From Salvia splendens (Eukaryota > Streptophyta > Magnoliopsida > Lamiales > Lamiaceae): a stretch of 64,000 nt of DNA. Shown piece after piece: positions 35,663 through 47,636 of this stretch (position 1 is its first letter; each line of letters begins with the position of its first letter). The position numbers were made by a program, and so were the translations under genes. The notes under the pieces are model-generated. The model was not told the DNA's origin and did no database searches. It saw nothing but the letters and a program-made list of their open reading frames with translations. The DNA lies in NCBI RefSeq assembly GCF_004379255.2, contig NC_056037.1, positions 35,127,012-35,191,011 on the forward strand, in the 5' to 3' direction.

Positions 35663-37533
35663 GCGTTGGCCGCTTCTCTAGAAAGTTTAAAGCAAAGAGG
35701 ATTTAGCCAATTTGTTCCGTCCCATAATAGATGTCACACTTTTCTTTTTAGTTTGTCCCACAAAAAGATGTCACATTTCTTCTTTTAGAAAAAATTCATT
35801 CTCACATCAATTATAAAACTATATTTTCTCTCACCACTTAACACACAAAATAACATCTCCTAAAATTCTGTGTCATCTCCCAAGTGTGACCTCTGCTATT
35901 ATAGATTGTGACATCATCATACTTGAGGGTGTGACAGAGATAAAAGTATTGGAACCAAGACAAGACTCCAAAGAAGAAGTTGATTTTCTATTCCAAAATT
36001 GCGATCTCATATTAGATCATAAATTCCTTATTTAATTATTTATACATCAGCTGACTTTTACACTAGCAAAATTATTTGAAAGACCTTGTGACTGCTCCGA
36101 CAAGCAAGCCTAATGTAATTTAAATTGCATAATTTTAAGCAATCTATGGAAGAAAAAATGAAACGTAATTAAAATAAACTGCAATGGAAGCAAAGATTAG
36201 TACAAAAGGAACACTTCAACAGCTATTCATAAATGGAGTACAAAACTGTGATTCTAAGTTATATTTATAGTCATTATAGCTGTATTCGTATTCTTTATTC
36301 ATGCTATCTACTGTACAATATAGGCAGATCCAAGAATATGATTTCTAGACCTCAAGAAATCGTGTTGACAGCAAGGACACTTCATAGAGCAAAAGAAACA
36401 GAGACACCAGTCATTATTTTGAACTATTTATTTTATTTTATTTCACTTCATTTCCTTTTTTTGCTTTGTGTATTTTTTTTGTTTGAATTGTCAATAACCT
36501 CAAGGGTATGAAGTGTAATACACTACATAGAACTATTTTTAATCACAACTAGTTTAGTCCATGTTAGCATTTTATGTATTTCATTTTTTTTTATTAAAAC
36601 CTCATAAATTGCGACTTTACCTTCATAAGGAGGAATAGAAATCATAAATTAGGTAGGCTCACTTTTTTTCTTATAAGTTTTAAGTTTCACGATTCTTTTA
36701 ATAGTTTATGATAAGTGCTCATATATGGTGGGCAATATTTACAAATGATGTACGTAGAAGGATGGTAGTATGGCCACTGGGCCCACACTTAAAAAAAATC
36801 AAGAATATGAAGTACTATTAGTCTTTTTTAATTAAAGAGATTAAATTCTAGTAACATCGTAACTATATGGACTATATGTTACTCTTTCAAAGGTATGATT
36901 ACGGGAATAAAAATTTAGTGATTTGAACATATTATCATGATAAAGTTTGATCAATCACAAATTATAATAGCAAAAATATGTTTCTCTTTTTATGAGTATG
37001 ATTAATTACACATATTTTGTGTTACTAATTATATATTATATATTATATATTCGTATCATTAAACTTTTACTCGTGATTATTGGATTTAATTTTTGAAATC
37101 CTCTCATATTAAACACTCCCATTGAAACGACATGAACTACAGTGTCCAAACATCTCTACCAAAAAGAAATCAAAATGCAGACATCTCAAATGCCAATATA
37201 ATAACCAAAAGTCAAGATGTGTACAACCAAGAATTTACATATTCGAAATACAAAAGACAGGGAAGATACATATATATATATATATAGATTTTCTTGATCA
37301 CTCCATCAATCCTTGACAAAATGACCTAACACCAACTTAATTAGCCATCGCCCTAGAAAATTAGAGGGCTGAGCTAATTAACACGTGAAAAAGGGTTAGA
37401 TGAAATCCTACCAAACACTCACCATCCCAAGTTAGAAGAAATTAACACCCCCCTAATTAGTGGAAAATTCTTTTTTTTTCTTCATGATAATAACAATACT
37501 TTTTACTACTAATTAATAAAAAAATTGCTAGTA

Positions 37534-40500
37534 TTATAATTTAGTGAAGACGATGGGCGCGCCGTGCTGCGGGTGCAAAAGCATGAGCACGGAGGGCGCG
37601 TGCTGGTAGGTGGGCGCGAGGTGGAAGGAGAAGCGCTGGAGGATCATCGCGACGGCGAGTTTGGCTTGGAAAATGGCGAGGTTCTGGCCGACGCAGCGGC
37701 GGGCGCCGAGGCCGAAGGGCATGTAGGCCATGGGGTGGGTGGTGGCGTGTGCGACGCCCTTGGAGAAGCGGGCCGGGTTGAAGTCGTGCGGGTCGTGGCG
37801 CCACAGGGTCGGGTCGTGATGGACGGCTAGGATTGGGATCAGGAGCTCCGTGGAGCGGGGGATGTGGAGCCCACCCAGCTGCATATCCCGCTTCGCGCGT
37901 CTGATTATGGCCACTGCTGGCGGGTACAAACGCAGTGATTCGTTCAGGATCATTCCCAGCTGCATCATCAACCACCAAATTAGCTTTTTCTAATTAAAAT
38001 AAAAAAAAAGATCCATTTATATTACATTTAATCAAAATACACGATCCGACCTCCTTTACTTAGATATGAATCTAATAAAATAGTTTCAATTATAAACATT
38101 ATTAGGAACCATGACTTCAATTAAGTACTATGTTACTCCCTTCATCCACTAAAAGTATGACACATTTTTTGCAATACGAATTTAAATAAAAAGTGATTCA
38201 GATATGTGAGTGGAGAATGTCTTATCTTGACCTCAAAGGGGCTAATTGGTTAAGCACCTAAAAATCATATTCTTAGATTTTTTTTTCCTTTTATAAAGAC
38301 TCTAAATTTAACTAAATTTTATGTAAATAATCATACAAAACTCCCTATCCTTTATCTAATTATTAAAATACTAAACAAATTAAAGAAATATAATTCCTAC
38401 TTTTTTTCCTGTGTCCGCTCTTGGTGCCAATTGATGTGGGTTAAGCTCCTATTCCATTCTTAGTGTGTCCATTAACGGCAATGCCAGCAATTACTACTAT
38501 AAGTTAATATATCATTATAAATTGTATAGAATTTATTTTTGGTGGATAGAACTAAAATGGTAATTTTGTGGAGATATGAGGTGTAAGTAGAGTAATGTGC
38601 AATAATGAAGGGCGAATCAAGTAATGTATTGGTTAATGATTTGAGTTATGCATAAAGGATAGTAGTGTAGTAGGTGCGCTTTATAGGTAGGCGTGAAGAG
38701 GCGTGGTTGGAGGTGGGAATTTTTGTGAAATGTCTCTGTTGTTTAGGACAGTGGAAAGTTTAAATTAAACCCAAGATTTGGTGTTGGACATTCTAATTAA
38801 TTAACTAATACCACCTATCATATCTTTTCTTAATTCAAAAAATATATTGTCCGGACACAATAATCAAGGCAGATATTTCACACATAATCATAGTAATTTG
38901 ATTCACGAGGAAGAGGGGACCAAGAAAAGGAAGTAATACCGTTTTGAGCTTGGGGAGATCATCCTTGGTAGGGCAATCACGTGCTCCGCACACCCTCAGG
39001 ACCTCCTCACGTGCCTGTTCCTGCCACTGGGGATGCATGGCCAGCAGCACCGTCGTCCACGTCAGCAGATTCGCCGTGGTGTGCTTTCCGGCGAAGAATA
39101 TCGTCTTGCACTCCTCCACCACGTCGCTCGCCGTCATCGCCACCGCCGATTCCTCGCCCTCTCTCTCGCTCGCCTTTATCATCACCTCCAATAAATCGTT
39201 CCGACATTCGTCTGACACACCCTGACACCTCCTCCTTCCTTCGATCAGCTTCACCAGCGATTTCCGAATTTCCTTTTCCAGTCTCCAAGATATTCTGTTC
39301 TTTTTCGTCGGCAAGAATCTGATCAATTCAATTACACCCCTTAATCACTGTTTCCAAGCCTAATCGTATTAAATTAATGGAAAATTTTCAAAAAAAATCA
39401 AATTAAATTACAAGAGATGAAAATTTCGCAACGATCGATCTCATCGGTCACTTTTTTAGTGAAAGATGTTTGCAAACCAGAATTCGATATTCTATTTGGC
39501 AATTAATTTGTCCTAAATTAAATGAATTTACCTGTAGCCAGGGATGAAGACCTTCTGATAGGCCTCAGTGGCATGTTCCATCTGCTGAGATTGCAGCTCA
39601 AAAATGGCTTTTCCTTCCTCATAGCTTCTCCCAAAAGTAGCTCTTGTGATCACATCCTCAACCACTTTCTCAAACCAATCTGATACATCTACTTCCACTT
39701 TCCCACCATTGCTCATTTCCTCATTCAATTCCATCATTGCTGCTTCCATGCTCTTCCCCATCATTGGCATCATCAACTACCAAAATATCAATTTTCCAAA
39801 TTAATTAATTATTTAAATGAAAATTAAGCATTAAATTGTTATACCTTGAGATTTTCTGTGTGGAAAGCTGGCTGGATGATCTTCCTGTGGTGAGACCATT
39901 TCTCCCCCTTGAGGCTGAGCAAGCCATCACCTTCAATTTTCCTAACCAGTGGTGGTGACTCATTCTTCTCAAACAGCTCTGATTTCAAGATGAAGATCTC
40001 TCTAATTAGGGCTGGATCAGACACTGTCAGCCTTGCTGTTGGCCCAAACCACACTAGGAACATGGAGCCTGCATTTTCATTAATTAAATTAAATTTTTAA
40101 TATGGGGCGATTGAAATGCATGGAGGAGGGGGGAAAAAGGTGAGAATTTAAATCACATTACTCCGAGGCTATGGATAGTGTAGACCCTACACAAGCACAC
40201 ACACACACAATGTTCCTCACAGCTCACACCAACTTATTTGGCTCAGCAAATATGTGTGTATGCATTTTGAAAAAAAGGTGTATGTATATGTATATGTAAC
40301 ATGTGAAGGGGAAAACAAGAAGTGAAGGGGAGAAGCATACCATATATCTTCTTCCAATGATGGTAGAAAGAGAGGACTCTAGGGAGAATATTGTGCGAGA
40401 GAGGGGGCATGGATTGAGCAGAAGCCATCATATTCAAGCTGGCTAATTCCTTCAAATTCCCCAAGAGGAGCTGGTATTTGGGGCCTCTGATTCCTTGTTT

Positions 40501-40623
40501 CATGAAGAAATTCTCAACTCTCCTTGGTGCCCACCACAGATGAACCACAGCTTTGAGCACCAGCACAAACAGAATGTATGAGATGAGAAGAAGCCATAGC
40601 AAATGGAAGTGGCTATCTTCCAT
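37534..40623 (-). CDS. CYP734A1: Cytochrome P450 CYP734A (brassinosteroid C-26 hydroxylase, BAS1-like)
   Basis: Inactivates brassinolide and castasterone by C-26 hydroxylation; ER membrane. Five predicted exons: 40341-40623, 39845-40068, 39532-39776, 38940-39318 and 37534-37959, GT-AG, phases consistent, 518 residues. The N-terminus has one membrane anchor (LLWLLLISYILFVLVLKAVV) followed by WWAPRRVENFFMKQGIRGP. CYP734A signatures include SHNILPRVLSFYHHWKKIYG, FLVWFGPTARLTVSDP, IEGDGLLSLKGEKWSHHRK and FIPGYRFLPTKKN. The I-helix has FFAGKHTTANLLTWT (AGx.T), the K-helix NESLRLYPP (ExxR), then FNPARF, and the heme loop FGLGARRCVGQNLA (FxxGxRxCxG). The end HAPSVLMLLHPQHGAPIVF is typical of CYP734A/CYP72 clan members. 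A minus-strand TGTATAAAAAC box at about 40678-40686 lies 55-60 bases before the ATG. The exact member number is an inference. Confidence 0.95.
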
Positions 40624-40677
40624 TTTTCTTTATGGTATGTGAGAATATTGTTTTGGTGGCTGGATGGAATGTGTTTG

Positions 40678-40686
40678 TTTTTATAC
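40678..40686 (-). promoter_or_regulatory. TATA box of CYP734A
   Basis: TATAAAAAC on the minus strand, 55-60 bases upstream of the start codon. This implies a short 5' leader. Confidence 0.5.
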
Positions 40687-40699
40687 AGTGAAGAGAAAG

Positions 40700-43600
40700 T
40701 AGAGGTTTCTTGTCTGTTGTGTAGGACAACAGGATGAAGATGGGCTTAAACAGGCAGAGGGGAGAAGCAACCTAAAAGAATTTAAGGTCAACTAGTTGAG
40801 AGAGCAAATGACATTAATGAAAGTGAGGTGTCCTCATTCTATATTAATTCTTTCCAATGACAACACTGCCCCTGCCTTGCCTTCGCCGGGGAAAACTTTT
40901 TAGTAGGGATGTCAATCGAGTCAATCTTACTCAATGGAATGGAATGACGAGATTGGCCTCGCAGACTTTTCTTGATTTCTAATTTACTTATTTAATGAGA
41001 GGAACAAAAAATAATAGTTTTGGGAATTGTGGAAAAGAGAGGGTTGAGAAAACAGTGATCATAAATGAGAATTTCATTTATGAGACACACATTAATATTA
41101 GGCTCTGATCATGTCATGTGTCCAGAAACAACACTTTGGCCAACCTGAAAAGCCTTTAATTTTCCCACCAAATAGATACCATGCCTTGCTATGAATGTAT
41201 ATGTTACACTCAAATTATTTGGAAAATGAAATTTCATGCTTAATTTTGGCCTCTCTTTTTTTTTTTCTGGTGTGTTCTTCTTTCATATTTTAAAATGAAA
41301 AAGATGATGCAACCTTTTTATTTGGAAATAATGGAAGAGGCACATGCATGTTTGACTCTAGTTTATATTAGGGGGTCTCCACGACGTCTTAGGTAATGAC
41401 AGGAAATTTGGATTATAACTACAAATTATCCATTTCACAAGTGAGAAAACTCCCTTTCAATTGATTTGATACATTCCCATTTATTTATGTGTTTCACAAA
41501 ATTGTGATTTCAAACCTAATCAATCCTCTCCCCACTTTTCTATTATATATGTCACGCAAATCTGCCCCCATTTCTTCAATAATGTTTACGCGTGAAGCCT
41601 AAAAAATGAATATTTTTTTAGAAGAAAAAACGCGATGCCGATGTGTATGTATGGTGTTTGAATTGAAAAAAATTTGAACGGGCGTGATTGAATAGTTGGA
41701 TGGGAAAGACGAGGAGGAGGAGGAAGAGGAGGAGGTCGGGGTGTTTGGAGGAGAGTGGTTAGTTTGATGAAATAAGGAGGCAAGGGAGGAGTTGTGTTTT
41801 GGAAGGATGCTCTTAAATTGATGCACATGGGAACAAGGGTGTCTATTTTATTGCTCCCTTTTTGCTGTGTTAGCGGGGGGATGTGCCTTGCTTGTCCCAA
41901 ACCATCACTACCCCACTTCTCTTAATCTTGTCTTAATACTCCCAAAACATCATGGGGCCACTCTCCTCCCTCTCTCTCCTATTCACTACTCTATTTTCCA
42001 GCTCAAAACCCATGCCCACCAACAATGTATCGGATTTATATTTCACTTTTCAATCATTTGATAATACTACGAAAGTCTGAAAAAAGTTAATGAAACATGA
42101 ATCAATTATTATATGAATAATATAAACATCTGATTGAAATGAATTAGTGAAATGTAATTGTGCTTATCAAAATGACACTCTAATAGCAAATAAATTGAAA
42201 TGATGAAAAAGAATGTCTACTGCCAGATGTGATTACTATTTGGGGAATCGCATATTACAGAATTCGAGAATGCGATAATGTCATGTTTTCCATTTTATGT
42301 TTATTTAGTGCTTTCAAATTTTAGTACATATATTTTTATTATGATAATTAATAAGTTAAACTTTTTAATTTTCTTAATATTATTGAGGATTAGGATAACT
42401 AATCAAAAAACTGAGGGTATACGTTGGTTTGGGGCGTTGGATGGGCCTGGAGGAAACAGCCCGGGGCCCACAACTTTTTAGAACATTGGGCACCTATTTT
42501 TTGCTACTTTTTGTATTTTTTATATTCGGATACGTTTTCTATAAGTTCTATTTTGATATTTCATTTATAATTACTTTTACCAAAATATAAAAGATTGGCA
42601 CTACGCTAGATGCCACCCTTATATACTTTTTTTTTGTTCTAAAGCTATAATTTACTAATATAGATGTTCATGTATAATTGTTAATAGAATAAGATATGAG
42701 ATCAAATTATATAAACACCATTATTCTCCAAAACAGTTGCAGAGTTGGTGTCTCCTTTTCCAAGAAATAGAGAGTAGTGTTAGAAAACTGGTTAGGAGAT
42801 GTTTTTCCCTTTTCCTATAAAAATGAGAATAGTGATATAATATTAATCTGTCTGTCTCTTGTCTCTACTACATGTACTGGCATTTAAACAAATTAATTAT
42901 ATGTAGGTAAAATCCTTGTGCTACCTTTTTCGCTAACCTTGCAATCTAATTTCCTTATTATTTTATGTAGTATTAATTAATTTCACCACCATCGCAATAA
43001 TTTTTCAAATCTCATAATAAATGTTACTATGACGTACGTAAATGAGTATAAGGTAGAGTGGAGTACATATTTTCAGAATAAGTAATTTTAAAAATAATTT
43101 ATAGTACTATTGAATATTGAAATTTTGTTTTGCTATATAGACTACAATTCCATACTAAGATTCTCAAAGTTCTCTTCAACTTTAGAGTTCTCAACATCAA
43201 ACCCCCCTTCCCTTACGCACTGTTATATTCTGGAGTGATAAACGTTTATAATAAGCTCATCACCCTTGCAATATGTGATAAATAAAGTTCAAATTCGATT
43301 TGATAATGAATGAGTTAAGCGTGAATTTTAGGGGTGCTAAGACCCAATTACACCACCATCCCTTATAAATCAATAAATATTTCGAACATGAGCTTTAATG
43401 GATATGTTCTATTGTTTCAGTTCCATTACTCTTCATCAAAAGGTGCCTTTGCTATAATATCATGAGCCACATTGGCCACTATTCTAAGTTAGCTGTCAAA
43501 CGTACTCACCGGCCATTGTCGGCTCATTTCCTAAGTCGTTGGATCTCTCAATAAAAGCATCAATGTTATAAGTCAAACAAGCTAACTCATTCAAAAATTT

Positions 43601-43826
43601 AGATGTAGTGACCCGACTTCCAGACTGACAGTTGTCCTTACAGACCAATACAAATCTTTTCATCGTGCTTTGGCTTCTTTCATAGGCCACCACTCAAGTC
43701 ATTGGGCATATTAATGAAAACATCAACTGGCCAACCACAAGAACTCATCCAATAGACAGCCATTGACAACCCGACTTCCTTCGTTGTTTTTAAGTACGAG
43801 TCACTCAAAGTCCGTGCCGTGTATCA
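40700..43826. other. Intergenic region upstream of CYP734A
   Basis: No supported gene. A minus-strand frame at 41586-41900 is a low-complexity Pro/Ser-rich shadow. 43480-43800 contains a loose two-copy repeat (CTCAATAAAAGCATCAATG / TTAATGAAAACATCAACTGG and two ACCCGACTTCC words). Otherwise AT-rich. Confidence 0.55.
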
Positions 43827-43993
43827 ACTTGTCCCACGTTGATTGTGTAAACAACAAATTTTGAAGTCTATAGACCAAATGATTTATCTCACTTGATAGG
43901 GCAGTGTAAATTACACTGCCCTATCAAGTGAGATAAATCATTTGGTCTATAGACTTCAAAATTTGTTGTTTACACAATCAACGTGGGACAAGT
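43827..43993. repeat. Perfect palindrome with 83-bp arms
   Basis: 43827-43909 and 43911-43993 are exact reverse complements around a single base at 43910. Arms begin ACTTGTCCCACGTTGATTGT and meet at GTGTAA-A-TTACAC. No coding content. The arm end TGTCCCACGTTG resembles starts of short plant LTRs. Confidence 0.95.
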
Positions 43994-44269
43994 CCGTAAC
44001 CGGTGCATCTTACATTGAATTCGTAGTAGAATGATAAATTAAAAAGAAAGTACCTAACCAAAAACACAGTGGACCAAGCTATTTAAACAGGGGGCAGGTT
44101 GCCTAGTAGGTAGTGAATATATAGTTACTCCAATGAATAAGTGAAGACAAAGCAAACAGACATAGATAGATAGAATGTAAATCCAATTAGTAACAAGAAT
44201 TAAGCATGGGATGGGTGGAGGGCCTCCCCTCCCATGAGGTAGTAGTGTAGGTGACTGATCCCTATCCTC

Positions 44270-45082
44270 CAGTGGCGGATCCAGGCGGGGGCAGGTGGGG
44301 GCGGTCGCCCCTACCCGACCATCCGGAGAGACTAAATTTTTCATTGAATCAAGCCGAAAATAGCATATCCGCCCCCTCCGTAGAGTGTAGAAATATTTTT
44401 GTTTTCAATAAATGTCATATAAAATTTAGTAGTCTAATGGTTTGGTTGTTGGATTTTTAACTAAGATGTCTAGGGTTCAATCCTCAACAAAAACATATTT
44501 TTTTCATTTTTCATTTTTTATTTTATCCATTCATATTTCTTCTTATTATCAAAATAATACCTTCAAATACTTTATGTAATCTAAACTTTTACTAAGTTGC
44601 ATATATTATGTTGTTATATTTATTCTTTAGTTAAAATCATTTTTAATCTTGTGTTAAAGTGTTTTTTATCCTAAAGTACTTGTAATTTGATCCATGCATC
44701 TTAATTATTCTCTATGTAACAAAATAAACATTTTAAATATTTTTGAAATATAAATATTTAGTGCTCTACTTATATCACTTTTGTATATAGTATTTACAGT
44801 GATTTAAAATGTACATATATATACAATAATTTTATATTTTAAAATGAATAATTCATATTTGCAAGCTAAAGCATGTTTATATTTATATATTTTTTTATTT
44901 TAAAATAAATAATACATATTTGCAAGCTGAAGCATGTTTATATTTTATTAATGAAGCTAGTGCTACTTAAATATTAATATAATATTTATTTATTTTATTA
45001 TTAAAAATAATATTAAATTAAATATTTAATATTTAAATATAAGTTCCGCCCCCGCCATTTTCGGGTCCTGGATCCGCCACTG
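44270..45082. mobile_element. Non-autonomous hAT (Tip100-like) element with tRNA-like core
   Basis: Inverted ends CAGTGGCGGATCCAGG (44270) and CCTGGATCCGCCACTG (ending 45082) are perfect over 16 bp and flanked by an exact 8-bp duplication CTATCCTC (44262-44269 and 45083-45090). The 813-bp interior has no transposase. It carries a tRNA-like segment (44421-44487) and two copies of TTTGCAAGCT.AAGCATGTTTATATT (about 44859-44884 and 44920-44944). Confidence 0.92.
44421..44487 (+). ncRNA. tRNA-Lys-like segment inside the hAT element
   Basis: TAGTCTAATGGTTTGG resembles an A box, GGATTTTTAACTAAGATG an anticodon arm with loop anticodon TTT, and TAGGGTTCAATCCTC a B box (GGTTCAANCC). No clean acceptor stem. 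Probably a tRNA-derived, SINE-like remnant rather than a working tRNA. Confidence 0.4.
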
Positions 45083-45393
45083 CTATCCTCAGCTCATATT
45101 TTTTTTGTACTGCATCACACCACTTCTATATTTATTAAAATTATTTTGGAAAAATAAAGAGAAATTGAACAATAAGTACAGCCCTGTGAAGAGTTTGTCT
45201 GGTAGATGTGTGAATGGCATGTGCTTTTTATAAAGGAAGAGAGCACAGAATTGCTTGATTGTACTCTTTGCCAGTCCACTACCCGTTGGTTGTGCAATTA
45301 AACTGACCAATCCGTTACATTTGTCCATCTGTTTCATTTATTTTTTGATTGAGTTTGGTACCAAAAATACTCAATTTAAAATTACACTTTATA

Positions 45394-45623
45394 CTCCGTC
45401 CGCCGTTAGGAGTCTCATTTCTTGGTGGCATGAATTTTAAGAAATGTTAAAAAAAGTTAGTGTAATAAGGGTCCTACTTGTATATATTAGTTTTAAATGA
45501 AATGTGAGTAGAGTGGGTTAGCGGAAGGTCCCTATTACCATTTATGGTAAAAGTGAACCAGGACTCCTATTCGCGGACGGACTAAAATAGAAAAACGAGA
45601 CCCTTATTCGCGGATGGAGGGAG
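45394..45623. mobile_element. Stowaway MITE
   Basis: The ends CTCCGTCCGCCGTTAGGAG (45394) and ATTCGCGGATGGAGGGAG (ending 45623) are flanked by TA on both sides, 230 bp. Confidence 0.85.
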
Positions 45624-46285
45624 TATCTATTTTCTTTTCCTTTTTTTAATATTTTGTACTCCACTAAAATTGACGTGTGTTATTGTTATAAATAACACAC
45701 GTTTTGGGGACCAATTTTTATAGGTTTAATTACATTTCTTACTTTGATTTGTACTTAGTTTAATCGTAGTATTTGTTGTTTGATTCGGAAGAATGTTTCC
45801 ACCTAAATTGAAGTTTTTGCTTAAAATTGCAACATTCTGTCCACACACTTTAACAATAAATCACCACTAATTTGGCGGTGGTGAAATTAATGTGAGTTGG
45901 TGGGTGTGGTGTTGGGAAATTTATGTCAAATTGGTAGGCCAGATAATCTTATATTTTGTCAATTAATCCTTCTGAAATAGTACTAACATATTTTAATAGT
46001 AATAGTATCTTTGAAAGATGGATAATATTGATAGAACTTTGACACAATTTTTTAAACTTATATAATTCCACAAAGAAGTAACTAAACGCAACATCGACAA
46101 AATTTTGAACGCCAAAAAGGGGAACGAAAAGTTGATTGTGTATGGGAGATCCTTATTATTACAAATATTATAATACTCCTTTCGTCCTAATCAGGTGGCC
46201 CCCTTTTCCGAAAGATGTGAGATTTTATGTTGTTTTGTATATTAAGTGGAGAAAAAATAAAGTTAGAGTTAGTAATGGTTCTGTG

Positions 46286-46767
46286 TAGGGCTGGGGAAAA
46301 ATATCGAAAAAATGATATATCGCTCGTATCGTATTGAAAAATATCAAAAAATTATCGGATTTTCGATATATCAAAATTTTCGATACGAAATGATACCGTA
46401 TCGTAAGTTTTCAATACGATAACGATATGAATTTCCTTATATCGCGATATATCGTTTTATATCAAATATACGATATATATCGATATTTTCGATATATCGT
46501 TTTATATCGAATATACGATATATATCGATATTTTCGATATATCATTTTATATCGAATATTCGAATATATCGTATATATCGAAACATATTTGAAATTATAA
46601 TTTTCGATATACAGGTATTCGATACGATATCGATATTGATATTATCCATATCGAAAGTTCGATATATCGAAACTGTCGATACGATAACGATATGAAATTC
46701 TTTCATATCGATATTTTCGATACGATACAACGTTTTCGATATGATATCTTGTATCGACCCACACCTA
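46286..46767. mobile_element. hAT (Ac-like) MITE with ATATCGA-rich core
   Basis: The ends TAGGGCTGGGG and CCCACACCTA are flanked by an exact 8-bp duplication GTTCTGTG (46278-46285 and 46768-46775). The 482-bp core is an array of self-complementary words (CGATATATATCG, CGATATTTTCGATATATCG). The insertion may have split a Stowaway-like end at about 46174. Confidence 0.88.
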
Positions 46768-47636
46768 GTTCTGTGTTAGAAACAAGTCATCTTCGCTAAA
46801 ATAAATTCAAAACAAAATTGTGTAATCTTCATCGGGATAAATCCAAAAAAGTGGGTCGCATCCAATATGACATGGAAAATACTTAATCGTCAATGACCAT
46901 ATTATTTTTTGTTTCGTTGTTATTTTGTACACAAATTATTTATTTATTTTTCAATTGATTCATTAAGAAATTGTGTTGATTGCATACAGTAGCCAGGGTG
47001 AGGAATCAGAATCCCCATTTTTTCACTAACTTCCCCTGAATTTAGGAATCAGATTACTTTCCTTGTTCTCTTATTATCATAACAAACGCTGGATTTTAAA
47101 ATTCCAGGAATCAGATTACCTTCCTGATTAGAATTCTGACAAACGAACGGGGCCTAAGTTTAATTAAAGAGTGATAACTATTCATTATTTCCGTTGAAAA
47201 TTTTGAAAATTTGAGAATACAAATTGTCCACAACACTCTTAATCTTTTGCATTTTTAGATCCTTTAATTTTAGTTGGAACATCTTTTAATAAACGTAAAT
47301 TATAAATCATCATTGAAATGACACTATTAAATATGGAAATACTCATTCAATAACCTACGGTAATACTACTATTATTCGATGATATTAACGAATAGTTCGG
47401 CAGGTAAATTTCCTTATGATTCGTCTATAGTATTATCTTAATTATTTTAATTATCTTTTAATTATTAATATGAGAAGATAGTAATTATAGACTTATAGAC
47501 CCTTTTATTTTACATTAAAAAGTGAATCTCTATTTTTTGGTTAGCTAGCTAGGCCGTGTCTCTATTATGCATACGGCCAAACTAGGTAATTTAAAAAATT
47601 TTAAAGACGTTCATTAAAATTATAGTACTACTATAA

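Larger units (their letters stand above)
34018..37533. other. AT-rich intergenic region downstream of CYP734A
   Basis: No supported gene. Holds (AAT)n at 34143, (AT)n at about 34566-34608 and at 35590-35659 (about 35 units), and a degenerate Stowaway-like inverted repeat at about 35712-35920 (TTCCGTCCCATAATAG..CTATTATAG). The remainder is low-complexity. Confidence 0.6.

Noticed and set aside
37541..37978. 145-codon minus-strand frame in CYP734A exon 5
   Set aside because: Shadow in another frame of the heme-binding exon.
41586..41900. 104-codon Pro/Ser-rich minus-strand frame upstream of CYP734A
   Set aside because: Low-complexity pyrimidine-rich DNA, with no conserved motif and no splice context.
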